Shown here in pieces: positions 40,148 through 48,355 of a stretch of DNA of 64,000 bases (its first letter is position 1; each line of letters starts with the position of its first letter). Source of the stretch: Stieleria varia (lineage in GTDB: Bacteria > Planctomycetota > Planctomycetia > Pirellulales > Pirellulaceae); contig NZ_CP151726.1 in assembly GCF_038443385.1 (NCBI RefSeq), positions 2,170,001 to 2,234,000 on the forward strand, in the 5' to 3' direction. The position numbers and the translations under genes are program-made. The notes under the pieces are model-generated. The model saw only the letters and a list, made by a program, of their open reading frames with translations. It was not told the DNA's origin and did not search any database.

Positions 40148-40711
40148 TCAGCGGTCTCCCAAGGCGTAGGCATAGGCGGCGTTTGATTTTGCGGGGCAGA
40201 CCGGTTGGTGGTGGCTCCTGCGCCTTCGGCTACGGGTCAAACGATGTTTAAGGGACACCGTGTTTGACCCGCAGCCGAAGGCGTAGGCGGAAGCGGCGAT
40301 TGACTCGGCGGGGCAGGCCGGTTGGTGGTGGCGATTACGCCTGCGGCTACGGGTCAAACGATGTTTAAGAGACCCCGTGTTTGACCCGCAGCCGAAGGCG
40401 TAGGCGGAAGCGGCGCTTGACTTTGCGGGGCAGACCGGTTGGTGGTGGCTCCTGCGCCTGCGGCTACGGGTCAAACGATGTTTAAGAGACGCCGTGTTTG
40501 ACCCGCAGCCGAAGGCGTAGGCGGAAGCGGCGATTGACTCGGCGGGGCAGACCGGTTGGTGGTGGCTCCTGCGCCTGCGGCTACGGGTCAAACGATGTTT
40601 AAGAGACGCCGTGTTTGACCCGCAGCCGAAGGCGTAGGCGGAAGCGGCGATTGACTCGGCGGGGCAGGCCGGTTGGTGGTGGCGATTACGCCTGCGGCTT
40701 GTCGTTAAACG
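40148..40711. repeat. 117-bp tandem repeat array (about 5 units)
   Basis: Repeat starts (GCGGCG followed by TTGA) are at 40176, 40293, 40410, 40527 and 40644: an exact 117-bp period with few substitutions. Each unit holds an inverted pair (GGCTACGGGTCAAAC and GTTTGACCCGCAGCC), so each can fold into a hairpin. Since 117 is 39 codons, a minus-strand frame stays open throughout (40148-40714, an Arg/His/Ser-rich 39-residue repeat). I judge it non-coding. The last unit is interrupted by the IS element and resumes at 42187. Confidence 0.9.
40702..40711. repeat. Left target-site duplication of the IS
   Basis: TCGTTAAACG, identical to 42187-42196 on the other side of the element. Confidence 0.9.
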
Positions 40712-42186
40712 CAATACCGTTCAATGTTTTCATAAATCGCGGCTCCCGCTAGAGTTAGGTTGTCTTACCAACTAGCCTCGCAAGGAGCCGCGACATGAAT
40801 GGGCAAGGATGCTCTGACTTCTCTTCGGAAGTCAATGGAAGAATTTTAGATCGTATTGCTGGACTCGAAAAGATCATTTCGCCTGAGCTTGTTGAGCAAG
40901 CACTTGTCGATACAGGCAAGCAGACCACGCGGGTTTGCAGACTGACTAACGAAGTCATGATTTGGGTTGTTTTGGCAATGGGCCTTTTTACCGAACTACC
41001 GATCAGGCAAGTCTTCAAGGCGTGTCGCCGGCTGCGGCATGGAGAGAAATCGCCAGCCAGGTCGAGTCTGTGTATGGCACGTCAAAGACTCGGCAGCGAA
41101 CCGCTCGTTGCCTTGCACAGTTTGGTGGTCCGCCCATTGGCCACACCGCAAACGCTCGGTGCGTTCTATCGCGGGATGCGCAAAGTCGGCATCGACGGCA
41201 CGGTTCTTGATGCTCCGGACTGCGATGCGCATCAGCACTTCGGACGCTCATCGGGAAGTCGTGGTGAAGGCCCCTTTCCTCAAGTTCGCAAAGTCAGTCT
41301 CGTCGAACTGGGAACTCACATCGAATTCGCTTTCGTTTATGGAGGCTGGAAAGACTCTGAAAAGAAGCTCGTTGAGCAGCTTTGGGAACACATTCCCGAC
41401 GATGCGTTGTTGATCGAAGACCGAGGCTTCTTTAGCTACAAACACTGGAAATTACTGCATGAAAAGCACAAGTTGCTCATTCGCATCCAGAAATCGATGG
41501 TGTTTAAACCGATCAAATATTTCGCCGATGGCTCGTTCCTGGCGAAGGTCTATCCAAGCAACTGGTATCGCGAAAATGACAAGCAAGGCATCCTCGTTCG
41601 CGTGATCGAATACAAGCTCGACGATCCTCAACGAGTCGGCCATGATGAGGTCCATCGCTTGATGACCAACCTGCTTGACCCCGAGGAGTTTCCGGCCATG
41701 GAGCTAATCATGGAGTACCACGAACGTTGGGAAGAAGAACTCGTCTTTGATGAGCAGAAGACTCACCAAGATCCTTGTCGCGCCGAGAAGACAACGAATC
41801 TTCGCAGCGAAACGACCGACGGTTTGAAGCAGGAGTTGTATGCGATGTCGCTGGGACATTTCGTGGTTCGTGCGTTGATGCTCGAAGCGGCGGCCGAAGC
41901 AAACATCGACGTGGATCGGTTGTCGTTCAAGGGTTCCTTCCAGATACTCAAGACCCGCTTACCCGAATGCGATCCTAGCAATGAAGTGAAATTTTCGCAG
42001 TGGTTCGCGGCCGTCGTATGGGAGATCAGTTGCGAGCGAATCCCTGCACGTCGCAACCGTATCAACCCGCGTGTGATCAAACGCAAGATGTCCCGCTGGA
42101 ACAAATGCCGCCCCAAACACCGAAAGCAAAAACCGTTGACCAAAACCTTTGCCCAGACAGTAGTTATGATTCATTGAACGGTATTG
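40712..42186 (+). mobile_element. IS4-family insertion sequence, 1475 bp, intact
   Basis: Terminal inverted repeats of 15 bases (CAATACCGTTCAATG at 40712-40726; complement at 42172-42186). It is flanked by a 10-bp direct repeat TCGTTAAACG at 40702-40711 and 42187-42196, the target-site duplication. One transposase gene fills it. Removing the element and one duplication restores a continuous repeat unit joined to the nagA 3' end. Size and duplication length fit the IS4 family. Confidence 0.95.
40795..42177 (+). CDS. IS4-family DDE transposase
   Basis: 460 residues, complete. Catalytic triad readable as Asp134 (VGIDGTVLDAPD), Asp209 (LLIEDRGFFS) and Glu315 in the IS4 signature Y-x2-R-x3-E-x6-K (Tyr308, Arg311, Glu315, Lys322; YHERWEEELVFDEQK). 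The N-terminal 120 residues are a helical DNA-binding region, the C-terminus is very basic. The stop codon lies in the right inverted repeat and overlaps the converging nagA stop by 7 bp. No frameshift, so it may be active. Confidence 0.95.
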   Translation: MNGQGCSDFSSEVNGRILDRIAGLEKIISPELVEQALVDTGKQTTRVCRLTNEVMIWVVLAMGLFTELPIRQVFKACRRLRHGEKSPARSSLCMARQRLGSEPLVALHSLVVRPLATPQTLGAFYRGMRKVGIDGTVLDAPDCDAHQHFGRSSGSRGEGPFPQVRKVSLVELGTHIEFAFVYGGWKDSEKKLVEQLWEHIPDDALLIEDRGFFSYKHWKLLHEKHKLLIRIQKSMVFKPIKYFADGSFLAKVYPSNWYRENDKQGILVRVIEYKLDDPQRVGHDEVHRLMTNLLDPEEFPAMELIMEYHERWEEELVFDEQKTHQDPCRAEKTTNLRSETTDGLKQELYAMSLGHFVVRALMLEAAAEANIDVDRLSFKGSFQILKTRLPECDPSNEVKFSQWFAAVVWEISCERIPARRNRINPRVIKRKMSRWNKCRPKHRKQKPLTKTFAQTVVMIH

Positions 42187-43109
42187 TCGTTAAACGATGT
42201 GGTGTTCAAGAGACGCCTTGGGTTGTCGCTCATCCAACGCTTGGCCTGTTCCACACTGACACCCACTTTGTCCGTCAGCACGGCCATCATTTCCGGCATG
42301 GTGGCTGCGGAGCCGGCGAAGTGGGTTCGGTCGGCGGACCAAGCCGCACCGTCTTCGTCCACCGTCACCGTTTGGCCTGCCAACTGAAATTTGCCAGGAC
42401 CGAGGCCCGCCGCGCTGATCGCATCGGTCACGATGATGATGTTTGCATCCGGCATGACGTCCAAATAGTTTCGCAGCGCAAACGGCGGAACATGGTGACC
42501 GTCGGCGATGAACGAGACCGCGATCTGATCGGCCACACTCAAGACTCGTTGGATGATGTTGTCGTGTCGAGGCAGTTCGCCCGGACATCCGTTGCCCAGA
42601 TGGGTAAAAAGTTTCAGGCCGTTGTCGATGGACTCTTTCAGCTGATCCAAGGTAGCGTTGCTGTGTCCGGCGGCGACACAGATTCCCCGGTCGGTCAAGA
42701 ACCGGGTCACTTCGGCACCCGAATCCGACTCCGGAGCCAGCGTGACCAAACGAACGTGGCCGTTGCCGCTGTCCAGTAAACGTTCCGCCATCGACTGATC
42801 GGCTTTGCGTACGGCGTCGACGGGATGTGCTCCCACGTATCCGGTCTCAGGATTCAAGAATGGACCTTCGACATGTATACCCGCTACACGCTCACGGACC
42901 TCGGGCAATCGTTCGATCACGTCGGCGATGTGTCGCACGCGTAGGATCATTTCCGGAAACGGCGCGGTGATCACTGTTGCGAGGATCTGGTCCACGCCGT
43001 CGTCACTCAAACGTTTGCAGACGTCGATCCATTGTTGATCGGTGATCGTCTTGGCATTGAAATCGATGCCCGCGTATCCGTTGACTTGCAAATCGATGTA
43101 ACCGCTCAT
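42171..43109 (-). CDS. nagA: N-acetylglucosamine-6-phosphate deacetylase, barrel-only form
   Basis: 312 residues from the ATG at 43109, overlapping the nagB stop by four bases. Removes acetyl from GlcNAc-6-phosphate to feed nagB. Motifs: YIDLQVNGYAGIDFN at the start, metal/catalytic segments VEGPFLNPETGYVGAH, GHSNATLDQ, HLGNGCPG and VTDAISAAGLGPG. E. coli NagA has about 50 residues before the IDLQ-type motif and about 35 after the last helix; both are missing, and these two ends normally build one beta-sandwich. The last four residues and stop come from the inserted IS end. Upstream sequence in this frame is a shadow of nagB, so a longer start is unlikely. Confidence 0.9.
   Translation of the reverse strand: MSGYIDLQVNGYAGIDFNAKTITDQQWIDVCKRLSDDGVDQILATVITAPFPEMILRVRHIADVIERLPEVRERVAGIHVEGPFLNPETGYVGAHPVDAVRKADQSMAERLLDSGNGHVRLVTLAPESDSGAEVTRFLTDRGICVAAGHSNATLDQLKESIDNGLKLFTHLGNGCPGELPRHDNIIQRVLSVADQIAVSFIADGHHVPPFALRNYLDVMPDANIIIVTDAISAAGLGPGKFQLAGQTVTVDEDGAAWSADRTHFAGSAATMPEMMAVLTDKVGVSVEQAKRWMSDNPRRLLNTTSFNDNTVQ
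42187..42196. repeat. Right target-site duplication of the IS
   Basis: TCGTTAAACG, identical to the left copy; lies within the coding end of nagA. Confidence 0.9.
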
Positions 43110-43870
43110 GCAACGCGTTCCACTTTGACGAGCGAGTCCGCCGACAACTTGCTGGCAGCGGCTTGGTCGATCACCAAGCTCACCGAATGGTGTCGACGCA
43201 AGATGCTGGCGGGGATCGTCGGGCTGATTTCGGCTTCGACCGTTGCCCGCACCGCATCGGATTTGCGTTCGTCTGGAACGCTGCAATAAATCTTGTTGGC
43301 CTTGAGGATCTGATTCACCGACATGCTGATCGCTTGGGTGGGAACATCCTGCAATGTCGCAAACCAGCCTTCACCGACCTGTTGCTCGCGACATGGCATG
43401 TCGAGGTCGACGATCAAGTAAGGCTGGTTGGTTTCAAAATCGGCCGGCGGGTCATTGAAAGCGAGGTGCCCGTTCTCCCCGATTCCGACCAAGGCCAAGT
43501 CGATTCGCGTATCGGAAATCAACTTGCCCGCCCTTGCGATCGTTTCTGCAGGGTCGGCATCGCCACGCAAGTACTCGAAGCTTGCCAGAGGCACTTGATC
43601 GACAAATCGTTCTCTCAGGTAGCGGCAAAATGAGGCCGGGTGCTGATCCGACAACCCGATGTACTCGTCCAAGTGGAAGCCGTGAACGAGGCTCCAGTCG
43701 ATATCCGATTGTTCGACCAACCGACTGAGTACCTCGAACTGCGATGCCCCCGTCGCCACGACCAAGTTTGCTTGGCCATACTCTTTGATCGCGGCCCGCA
43801 AATCGGCCGCCGCATGTTGCGCCACGTACTTTCCCATCTGGGCGGCGTCGGGCGTTAAGATGATGTCCAT
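43106..43870 (-). CDS. nagB: Glucosamine-6-phosphate deaminase
   Basis: 254 residues, near the usual length for NagB. Converts glucosamine-6-phosphate to fructose-6-phosphate and ammonia. Seen motifs: LVVATGASQFEVL (phosphate loop), FHLDEYIGL (catalytic Asp/Glu region) and GIGENGHLAFNDP, the family signature. First gene of a two-gene operon with nagA (overlap ATGA). Divergent from the hydrolase at 43972 across about 100 bp. Supports use of amino sugars such as chitin or peptidoglycan fragments. Confidence 0.95.
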   Translation of the reverse strand: MDIILTPDAAQMGKYVAQHAAADLRAAIKEYGQANLVVATGASQFEVLSRLVEQSDIDWSLVHGFHLDEYIGLSDQHPASFCRYLRERFVDQVPLASFEYLRGDADPAETIARAGKLISDTRIDLALVGIGENGHLAFNDPPADFETNQPYLIVDLDMPCREQQVGEGWFATLQDVPTQAISMSVNQILKANKIYCSVPDERKSDAVRATVEAEISPTIPASILRRHHSVSLVIDQAAASKLSADSLVKVERVA

Positions 43871-43971
43871 GAGTCCAACTCATTGTCTAGTAAAGTAAGT
43901 GATAAACCTCGCCGACGAGCGTTCAGTGACGATTCCCCATGCGGTCCAAAGACAACCGGAGTAAAAAATCG

Positions 43972-46179
43972 ATGAATAGATTCTTGATTGCCTGCCTACT
44001 GATCGTGCATTCGGCATCGTCGTGGGGACAGGATACACCAGCGACCGACCTGAGGGCAGCGTTGGCAGTACCACAAACAGAAGACTCACGGACGCGGGAA
44101 CATGTGACCTTGAACGGCCATTTTCCGATGAAGGCTCCCGAGAATCCCGCCCAGTGGTATGCCCGGGCAGAAAACCTGCGGCAGCGTGTCCTGGTCGCCA
44201 CCGGGCTGTGGCCGATGCCGGAAAGGACTCCGCTGAACCCCTGGATCGGGCCGATCGCCAAGCGTGACGGATTCACTGTGCAACGGGTTTCGTTTGAGAG
44301 CCTGCCCGGCCATCACGTCAGCGGGTTGCTGTTCCGCCCCAGCGAAGACATCGAGGCACCCGAGGCGGGACGTCCGGGTGTGCTTTGCCCGCACGGTCAC
44401 GGTGGTCGGATGCAAGTTTACAGCGACGCGGAGATCGCCAAAAAGATTGCTGCCGGTGAAGAACACTTCGCCGCATCGGGAAGCACGCCCAAGTTGGCTC
44501 GTTGCGCGACGCTTGCTCGCATGGGATGCGTTTGCTTTATGTTCGACATGTTGGGCTACGCCGACTCGATTCAGATTCCCTACGAGATCGCCCATCGACA
44601 CGCCAACGCTCGCCCGAGCGAAAAGGCACCCGACGAAAACGGCTGGGTCTTTTTCAGCCCCGAAGCCGATTTGCGATTGCAGTCGATCATGAGCCTGCAG
44701 ACATGGAATGCCGAACGTGCCTTGGACTTCGTCGCATCGCTGCCCGATGTGGACCCGGAGCGTCTGGCGGTGACCGGCAACAGCGGCGGCGGCACACAGA
44801 CCATTTTGCTCGGTGCAATCGATCCTCGGATCAAGGTCGGATTTCCCAACGGCATGGTTTCGACATCGATGCAAGGCGGCTGCTACTGCGAGAACTGCAA
44901 CTACCTGCGGATCGATACGGGCAACGTCGAGCTGGCTGCCTTGTTCGCACCGCGTCCACAAGCCATGTCAGCGGCGGACGATTGGACTCGCGACATGATG
45001 ACCGACGGGTATCCGCAGTTGCGTTGGTTGTACGCGATGATCGGTAACGAAAGCGATGTGTATTGCCGACCGATGTTGGATCATCCCCACAATTTCAACT
45101 ACGTCACCCGCGCGACGATGTATCAATGGATGAACAAACATTTGAAACTCGGTCTCGACGATCCGGTCGTTGAGTCTGATTGGGTTCCATTGACGGAAGC
45201 CGAATCCACCGTCTGGGGCGAGGATCATCCGGCGCCGACCAACACGGGCGAACCGCACGAGCGCGAGGTGCTTCGTTGGTTCGAGAAGCAAGCGGTCGCG
45301 AACTTGGCATTGCCCAAGGGTGAACCAGCAAAGAAGGCGTTTGACGAAACCATCGGAGTTGCCTGGCGCGTGATGCTGGATCCGACGGTTTCCCAAGACG
45401 ACTCCGTCAAGCTGGAATCGATGACACACAACGCATTGGGCAAGTACTCCGTACTCACAGCGGTACTGAATGACACCGCGCGAGATGCAAAGATTCCGTT
45501 TGCCGTATTCCATGCTGGAACGCCTGATCCGCAGTCAATGCACGCGGGCACGAAAGTGATTTGGACGGATCCGGCTGGCATCGAAGTCGCTGTTGATGCG
45601 GCGGGGAACTTGAACCCCAAGATCGCCGAGCTGATCGAGTCCGGAGCAGCCGTGATGACTTGTGATCTGGCATTGCAATCCAAGAACCGTGGCAAGACCC
45701 CCGAGAACGGTGCGAGATTGATCGACGACAAACGCAATTACAGTGCGTTCACGTTCGGGTACAACCGTACGTTGACCTCTGAGCGTGTACGCGACCTGAT
45801 GACCGTGATCGCTTGGACGGCAAAAAGGTCGGGTGATAAAGTGCGTGTGATCGGAACCGGATACGCCAGCACTTGGGCTGCCGCCGCCGTCGCGTTCTCG
45901 CACGATGCAGTGGCCAAGGTGATGTTGGATACATCAGAGTTCCGTTTTGCCGATGCGGGGGCGTACAGCGACGAGCGTTTTGTCCCCGGAGCGGTCAAAT
46001 ACGGCGACTTGCCCGCTTTGTTGGCCGGTTGTGCTCCGACACCTCTTCGTGTCTTTGGCGAATCAGGCGTCGTGCCTGAAATGACCAGTGTGCTTTACTC
46101 TGCCAACAACGCGTCTGACCAGATCGAAAGCCGCGACGGTGAAATTGCTGAAAGCGATTTGAATTGGTTGGCGAAGTAG
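43972..46179 (+). CDS. Exported alpha/beta hydrolase (acetyl-xylan-esterase-like)
   Basis: 735 residues from the ATG at 43972, which has GGAG about ten bases upstream and begins a signal peptide (RFLIACLLIVHSASSWG); the longer frame at 43939 is basic without a leader. The first two thirds carry the hydrolase domain, with CPHGHGG (oxyanion loop), MFDMLGYADS and nucleophile TGNSGGGTQT. A cysteine-rich loop CYCENCNY is unusual in an exported protein and may be disulfide-bonded. The C-terminal 250 residues form a second alpha/beta-like domain without an obvious serine motif. Likely a carbohydrate deacetylase or related esterase. Confidence 0.88.
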   Translation: MNRFLIACLLIVHSASSWGQDTPATDLRAALAVPQTEDSRTREHVTLNGHFPMKAPENPAQWYARAENLRQRVLVATGLWPMPERTPLNPWIGPIAKRDGFTVQRVSFESLPGHHVSGLLFRPSEDIEAPEAGRPGVLCPHGHGGRMQVYSDAEIAKKIAAGEEHFAASGSTPKLARCATLARMGCVCFMFDMLGYADSIQIPYEIAHRHANARPSEKAPDENGWVFFSPEADLRLQSIMSLQTWNAERALDFVASLPDVDPERLAVTGNSGGGTQTILLGAIDPRIKVGFPNGMVSTSMQGGCYCENCNYLRIDTGNVELAALFAPRPQAMSAADDWTRDMMTDGYPQLRWLYAMIGNESDVYCRPMLDHPHNFNYVTRATMYQWMNKHLKLGLDDPVVESDWVPLTEAESTVWGEDHPAPTNTGEPHEREVLRWFEKQAVANLALPKGEPAKKAFDETIGVAWRVMLDPTVSQDDSVKLESMTHNALGKYSVLTAVLNDTARDAKIPFAVFHAGTPDPQSMHAGTKVIWTDPAGIEVAVDAAGNLNPKIAELIESGAAVMTCDLALQSKNRGKTPENGARLIDDKRNYSAFTFGYNRTLTSERVRDLMTVIAWTAKRSGDKVRVIGTGYASTWAAAAVAFSHDAVAKVMLDTSEFRFADAGAYSDERFVPGAVKYGDLPALLAGCAPTPLRVFGESGVVPEMTSVLYSANNASDQIESRDGEIAESDLNWLAK

Positions 46180-46235
46180 CCTGGTAGGTGCAAGCGACCT
46201 TTTGGATTGAGTTAAAGATGCTTGCCCGGATATTG

Positions 46236-46311
46236 CATCAGCCGGAGTGCACTAGCACCCGGTTCCCGAGTATAGGCGTGAGAACCGGACGCTATCGCGT
46301 TCCGGCTGATG
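46236..46311. repeat. Family-B palindromic element, copy 3 (core only)
   Basis: Arms begin CATCAGCCGGAGTGC and end CGTTCCGGCTGATG, with CCGGTTC/GAACCGG inside. The left arm is more diverged than in the other copies. It lies just upstream of the first sulfatase gene. Confidence 0.8.
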
Positions 46312-46351
46312 GATCAAACGGCAACGTACTACTTTCAACAACAACTCTTCG

Positions 46352-48355
46352 ATGAATCTCTACCCCATGACCGCTGCACTTCCCCGTTTGTTGGCAATCT
46401 TGACTTGCTTGGCGATCTCCACTCAGGCCATTGCCCAGACGGGGGCATCGCGCCAACGCCCCAACGTGGTCCTTTTCTTGGTCGACGACATGGGGTGGAT
46501 GGACAGCACGCCGTACGGGTCTCAGTACTACGAGACACCGAACATGAAGCGACTGCAGGAGCAAGCGATGCGGTTCACGGATGCCTATGCCGTCCCGCTT
46601 TGCTCGCCCACTCGTGCGTCCATCTTGTCTGGTCAGTACTCCTCGCGTCACGGTGTCACGTCAGCCACCGGACACTTGCCCGCTGCACGCGCAGACGTAT
46701 CACGATATCCCGCCACGGCATCACCCAATCAGCGTTTGATCTACGCGGAGAGCAAACGCTATTTGGAACCGGAGTTGATCACGTTGGCCGAAGTGTTGCA
46801 GGCAGGCGGTTACCGCACCGGACATTTTGGCAAATGGCACTTGGGCTTGAGTCAAGAACACTGGCCGGAGCGACACGGTTTTGAGGTCGCCTTTCACGCT
46901 GAACCGAGTCCAGGACCGGCCAGCTATTTTTCTCCCTATGGCGTCCATCTGAGCGGCGTGCCAAGCAGCAAACATCACGTGGGAACGATCACCGACGGAC
47001 CCGACGGAGAGTACATCACGGATCGGCTGACCGATGAAGCGATCGAGTTTGTCCGAGCCAATCAAGACGAACCCTTTTTCTTGAACTTCTGGCATTTCGC
47101 GGTCCACGGTCCTTGGGGCCATAAAGAAGACTACACCAAAGGGTTTTCGGAAAAGAAAGACCCTCGCGGCAAGCAAGACAATCCCATCATGGCGTCGATG
47201 CTGAAGAGTGTTGATGAGAGTTTGGGGCGAATGCTCGACGAACTGGACCGGTTGAAACTGGCCGACAAGACTCTGTTCATTTTTTATTCCGACAACGGTG
47301 GAAACACACACAGCAATGTCCCCGGCAGTCGCCAGATCGAAAACATTCGTCCTGGGCATCCGAAATGGAATTTTGTTCAAGACTGGCAGAAATGGGCGGG
47401 CGATCAACCGCCCACCAATAACGCACCGCTCCGTGAAGGAAAGGGGCGGATTTACGAAGGCGGCCAACGCGTTCCCCTGATGGTCCGCTGGCCCGGTCAA
47501 GTCCAACCGGGATCGGTCAGCGATAGCGTCGTCGGCCCCATCGATTTGTATCCGACGATCCTTGATGCGGTCGGACTTGCGAAACCCGCTGGCCACATCA
47601 TTGATGGTGAATCGATCCTGCCCGTGCTGCGTCAGACGGGACGACTCAAACGCCAAGCTTACTTTACCTGGTTTCCGCATTTGGTTCCCGCCGTATCGAT
47701 CCGTCACGGCGACTGGAAACTGATTCGCCGTTTCGAACCGCATCCGGTCTACCCCGACGTCCGCGAACTGTACAACCTTGCCGACGACATTGGTGAAACC
47801 AAAGATCTGGCCAACGAGATGCCCGATAAGGTTAAAGAGTTGGATGAGCTGATTGACCAGTTTGTTCAAGATACCGGGGCGTTGTATCCCAAGCCCAATC
47901 CGGCATACAAGCCACGTGATGCCGCCCCAGCGGCAGTCGGCAAAGATCCCACCACGGGATTGGTCGCAAGAAACTGTGAAATGACTCTGGCCTCAGACGC
48001 TCTGCGAATCACAGGGACTGGTCGCCAGCCGTTTTTGGGTACCGCACAAGTCAAGCTTGCTGGGCCGCTGACGCTGCAATTGCGGGTTCGCAGCCGGACA
48101 GGTGGACAAGCGAAGGTCCAATGGAAAACGATTGGACAGGATGCGTTTCCGGAGTCCTCACAGATCATCGCGTACAACTTACCCGCTGACCCTCAGTGGC
48201 AAGACGTCTCCGTTGACGTGCCCATCGATGGAAAAGCAGGCACGATCCGGATGTATTTCCCAGCGGAGGACTCGGCGATCGAAGTTCAATCGATTCGTTT
48301 CGAGGATTCGAGTGGCCGTTCAAAACACTGGAGCTTTACAGGAGCCAAACCGTGA
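46352..48355 (+). CDS. Sulfatase (formylglycine type)
   Basis: 667 residues, exported (leader LPRLLAILTCLAISTQAIAQ). The S1-type sulfatase signature CSPTR occupies residues 84-88, with Cys84 expected to become formylglycine; metal-binding DD at 45-46 and GKWHLG follow in order. The C-terminal 150 residues after about 520 are a separate beta-rich module, possibly carbohydrate binding. It overlaps the next sulfatase gene by four bases (ATGA). Likely removes sulfate from marine polysaccharides; sugar specificity unknown. An alternative in-frame start is at 46367. Confidence 0.95.
   Translation: MNLYPMTAALPRLLAILTCLAISTQAIAQTGASRQRPNVVLFLVDDMGWMDSTPYGSQYYETPNMKRLQEQAMRFTDAYAVPLCSPTRASILSGQYSSRHGVTSATGHLPAARADVSRYPATASPNQRLIYAESKRYLEPELITLAEVLQAGGYRTGHFGKWHLGLSQEHWPERHGFEVAFHAEPSPGPASYFSPYGVHLSGVPSSKHHVGTITDGPDGEYITDRLTDEAIEFVRANQDEPFFLNFWHFAVHGPWGHKEDYTKGFSEKKDPRGKQDNPIMASMLKSVDESLGRMLDELDRLKLADKTLFIFYSDNGGNTHSNVPGSRQIENIRPGHPKWNFVQDWQKWAGDQPPTNNAPLREGKGRIYEGGQRVPLMVRWPGQVQPGSVSDSVVGPIDLYPTILDAVGLAKPAGHIIDGESILPVLRQTGRLKRQAYFTWFPHLVPAVSIRHGDWKLIRRFEPHPVYPDVRELYNLADDIGETKDLANEMPDKVKELDELIDQFVQDTGALYPKPNPAYKPRDAAPAAVGKDPTTGLVARNCEMTLASDALRITGTGRQPFLGTAQVKLAGPLTLQLRVRSRTGGQAKVQWKTIGQDAFPESSQIIAYNLPADPQWQDVSVDVPIDGKAGTIRMYFPAEDSAIEVQSIRFEDSSGRSKHWSFTGAKP

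Noticed and set aside
40148-40711. Possible CRISPR array
   Set aside because: Units are 117 bp and almost identical across their whole length, with no unique spacers and no cas genes.
40148-40714. 188-residue minus-strand open frame with a 39-residue Arg/His/Ser repeat
   Set aside because: It exists only because the tandem repeat period (117 bp) is a multiple of three; no ribosome-binding site, the sequence is hairpin-forming and its start lies in the IS.
43110-43286. Longer NagA start giving 59 extra residues
   Set aside because: Residues there are an out-of-frame reading of nagB (Arg/Gly-rich) and do not resemble the NagA N-terminal strands.
46721-47869. 382-residue minus-strand frame opposite the first sulfatase
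   Set aside because: Shadow of a well-supported sulfatase; no signal or domain.
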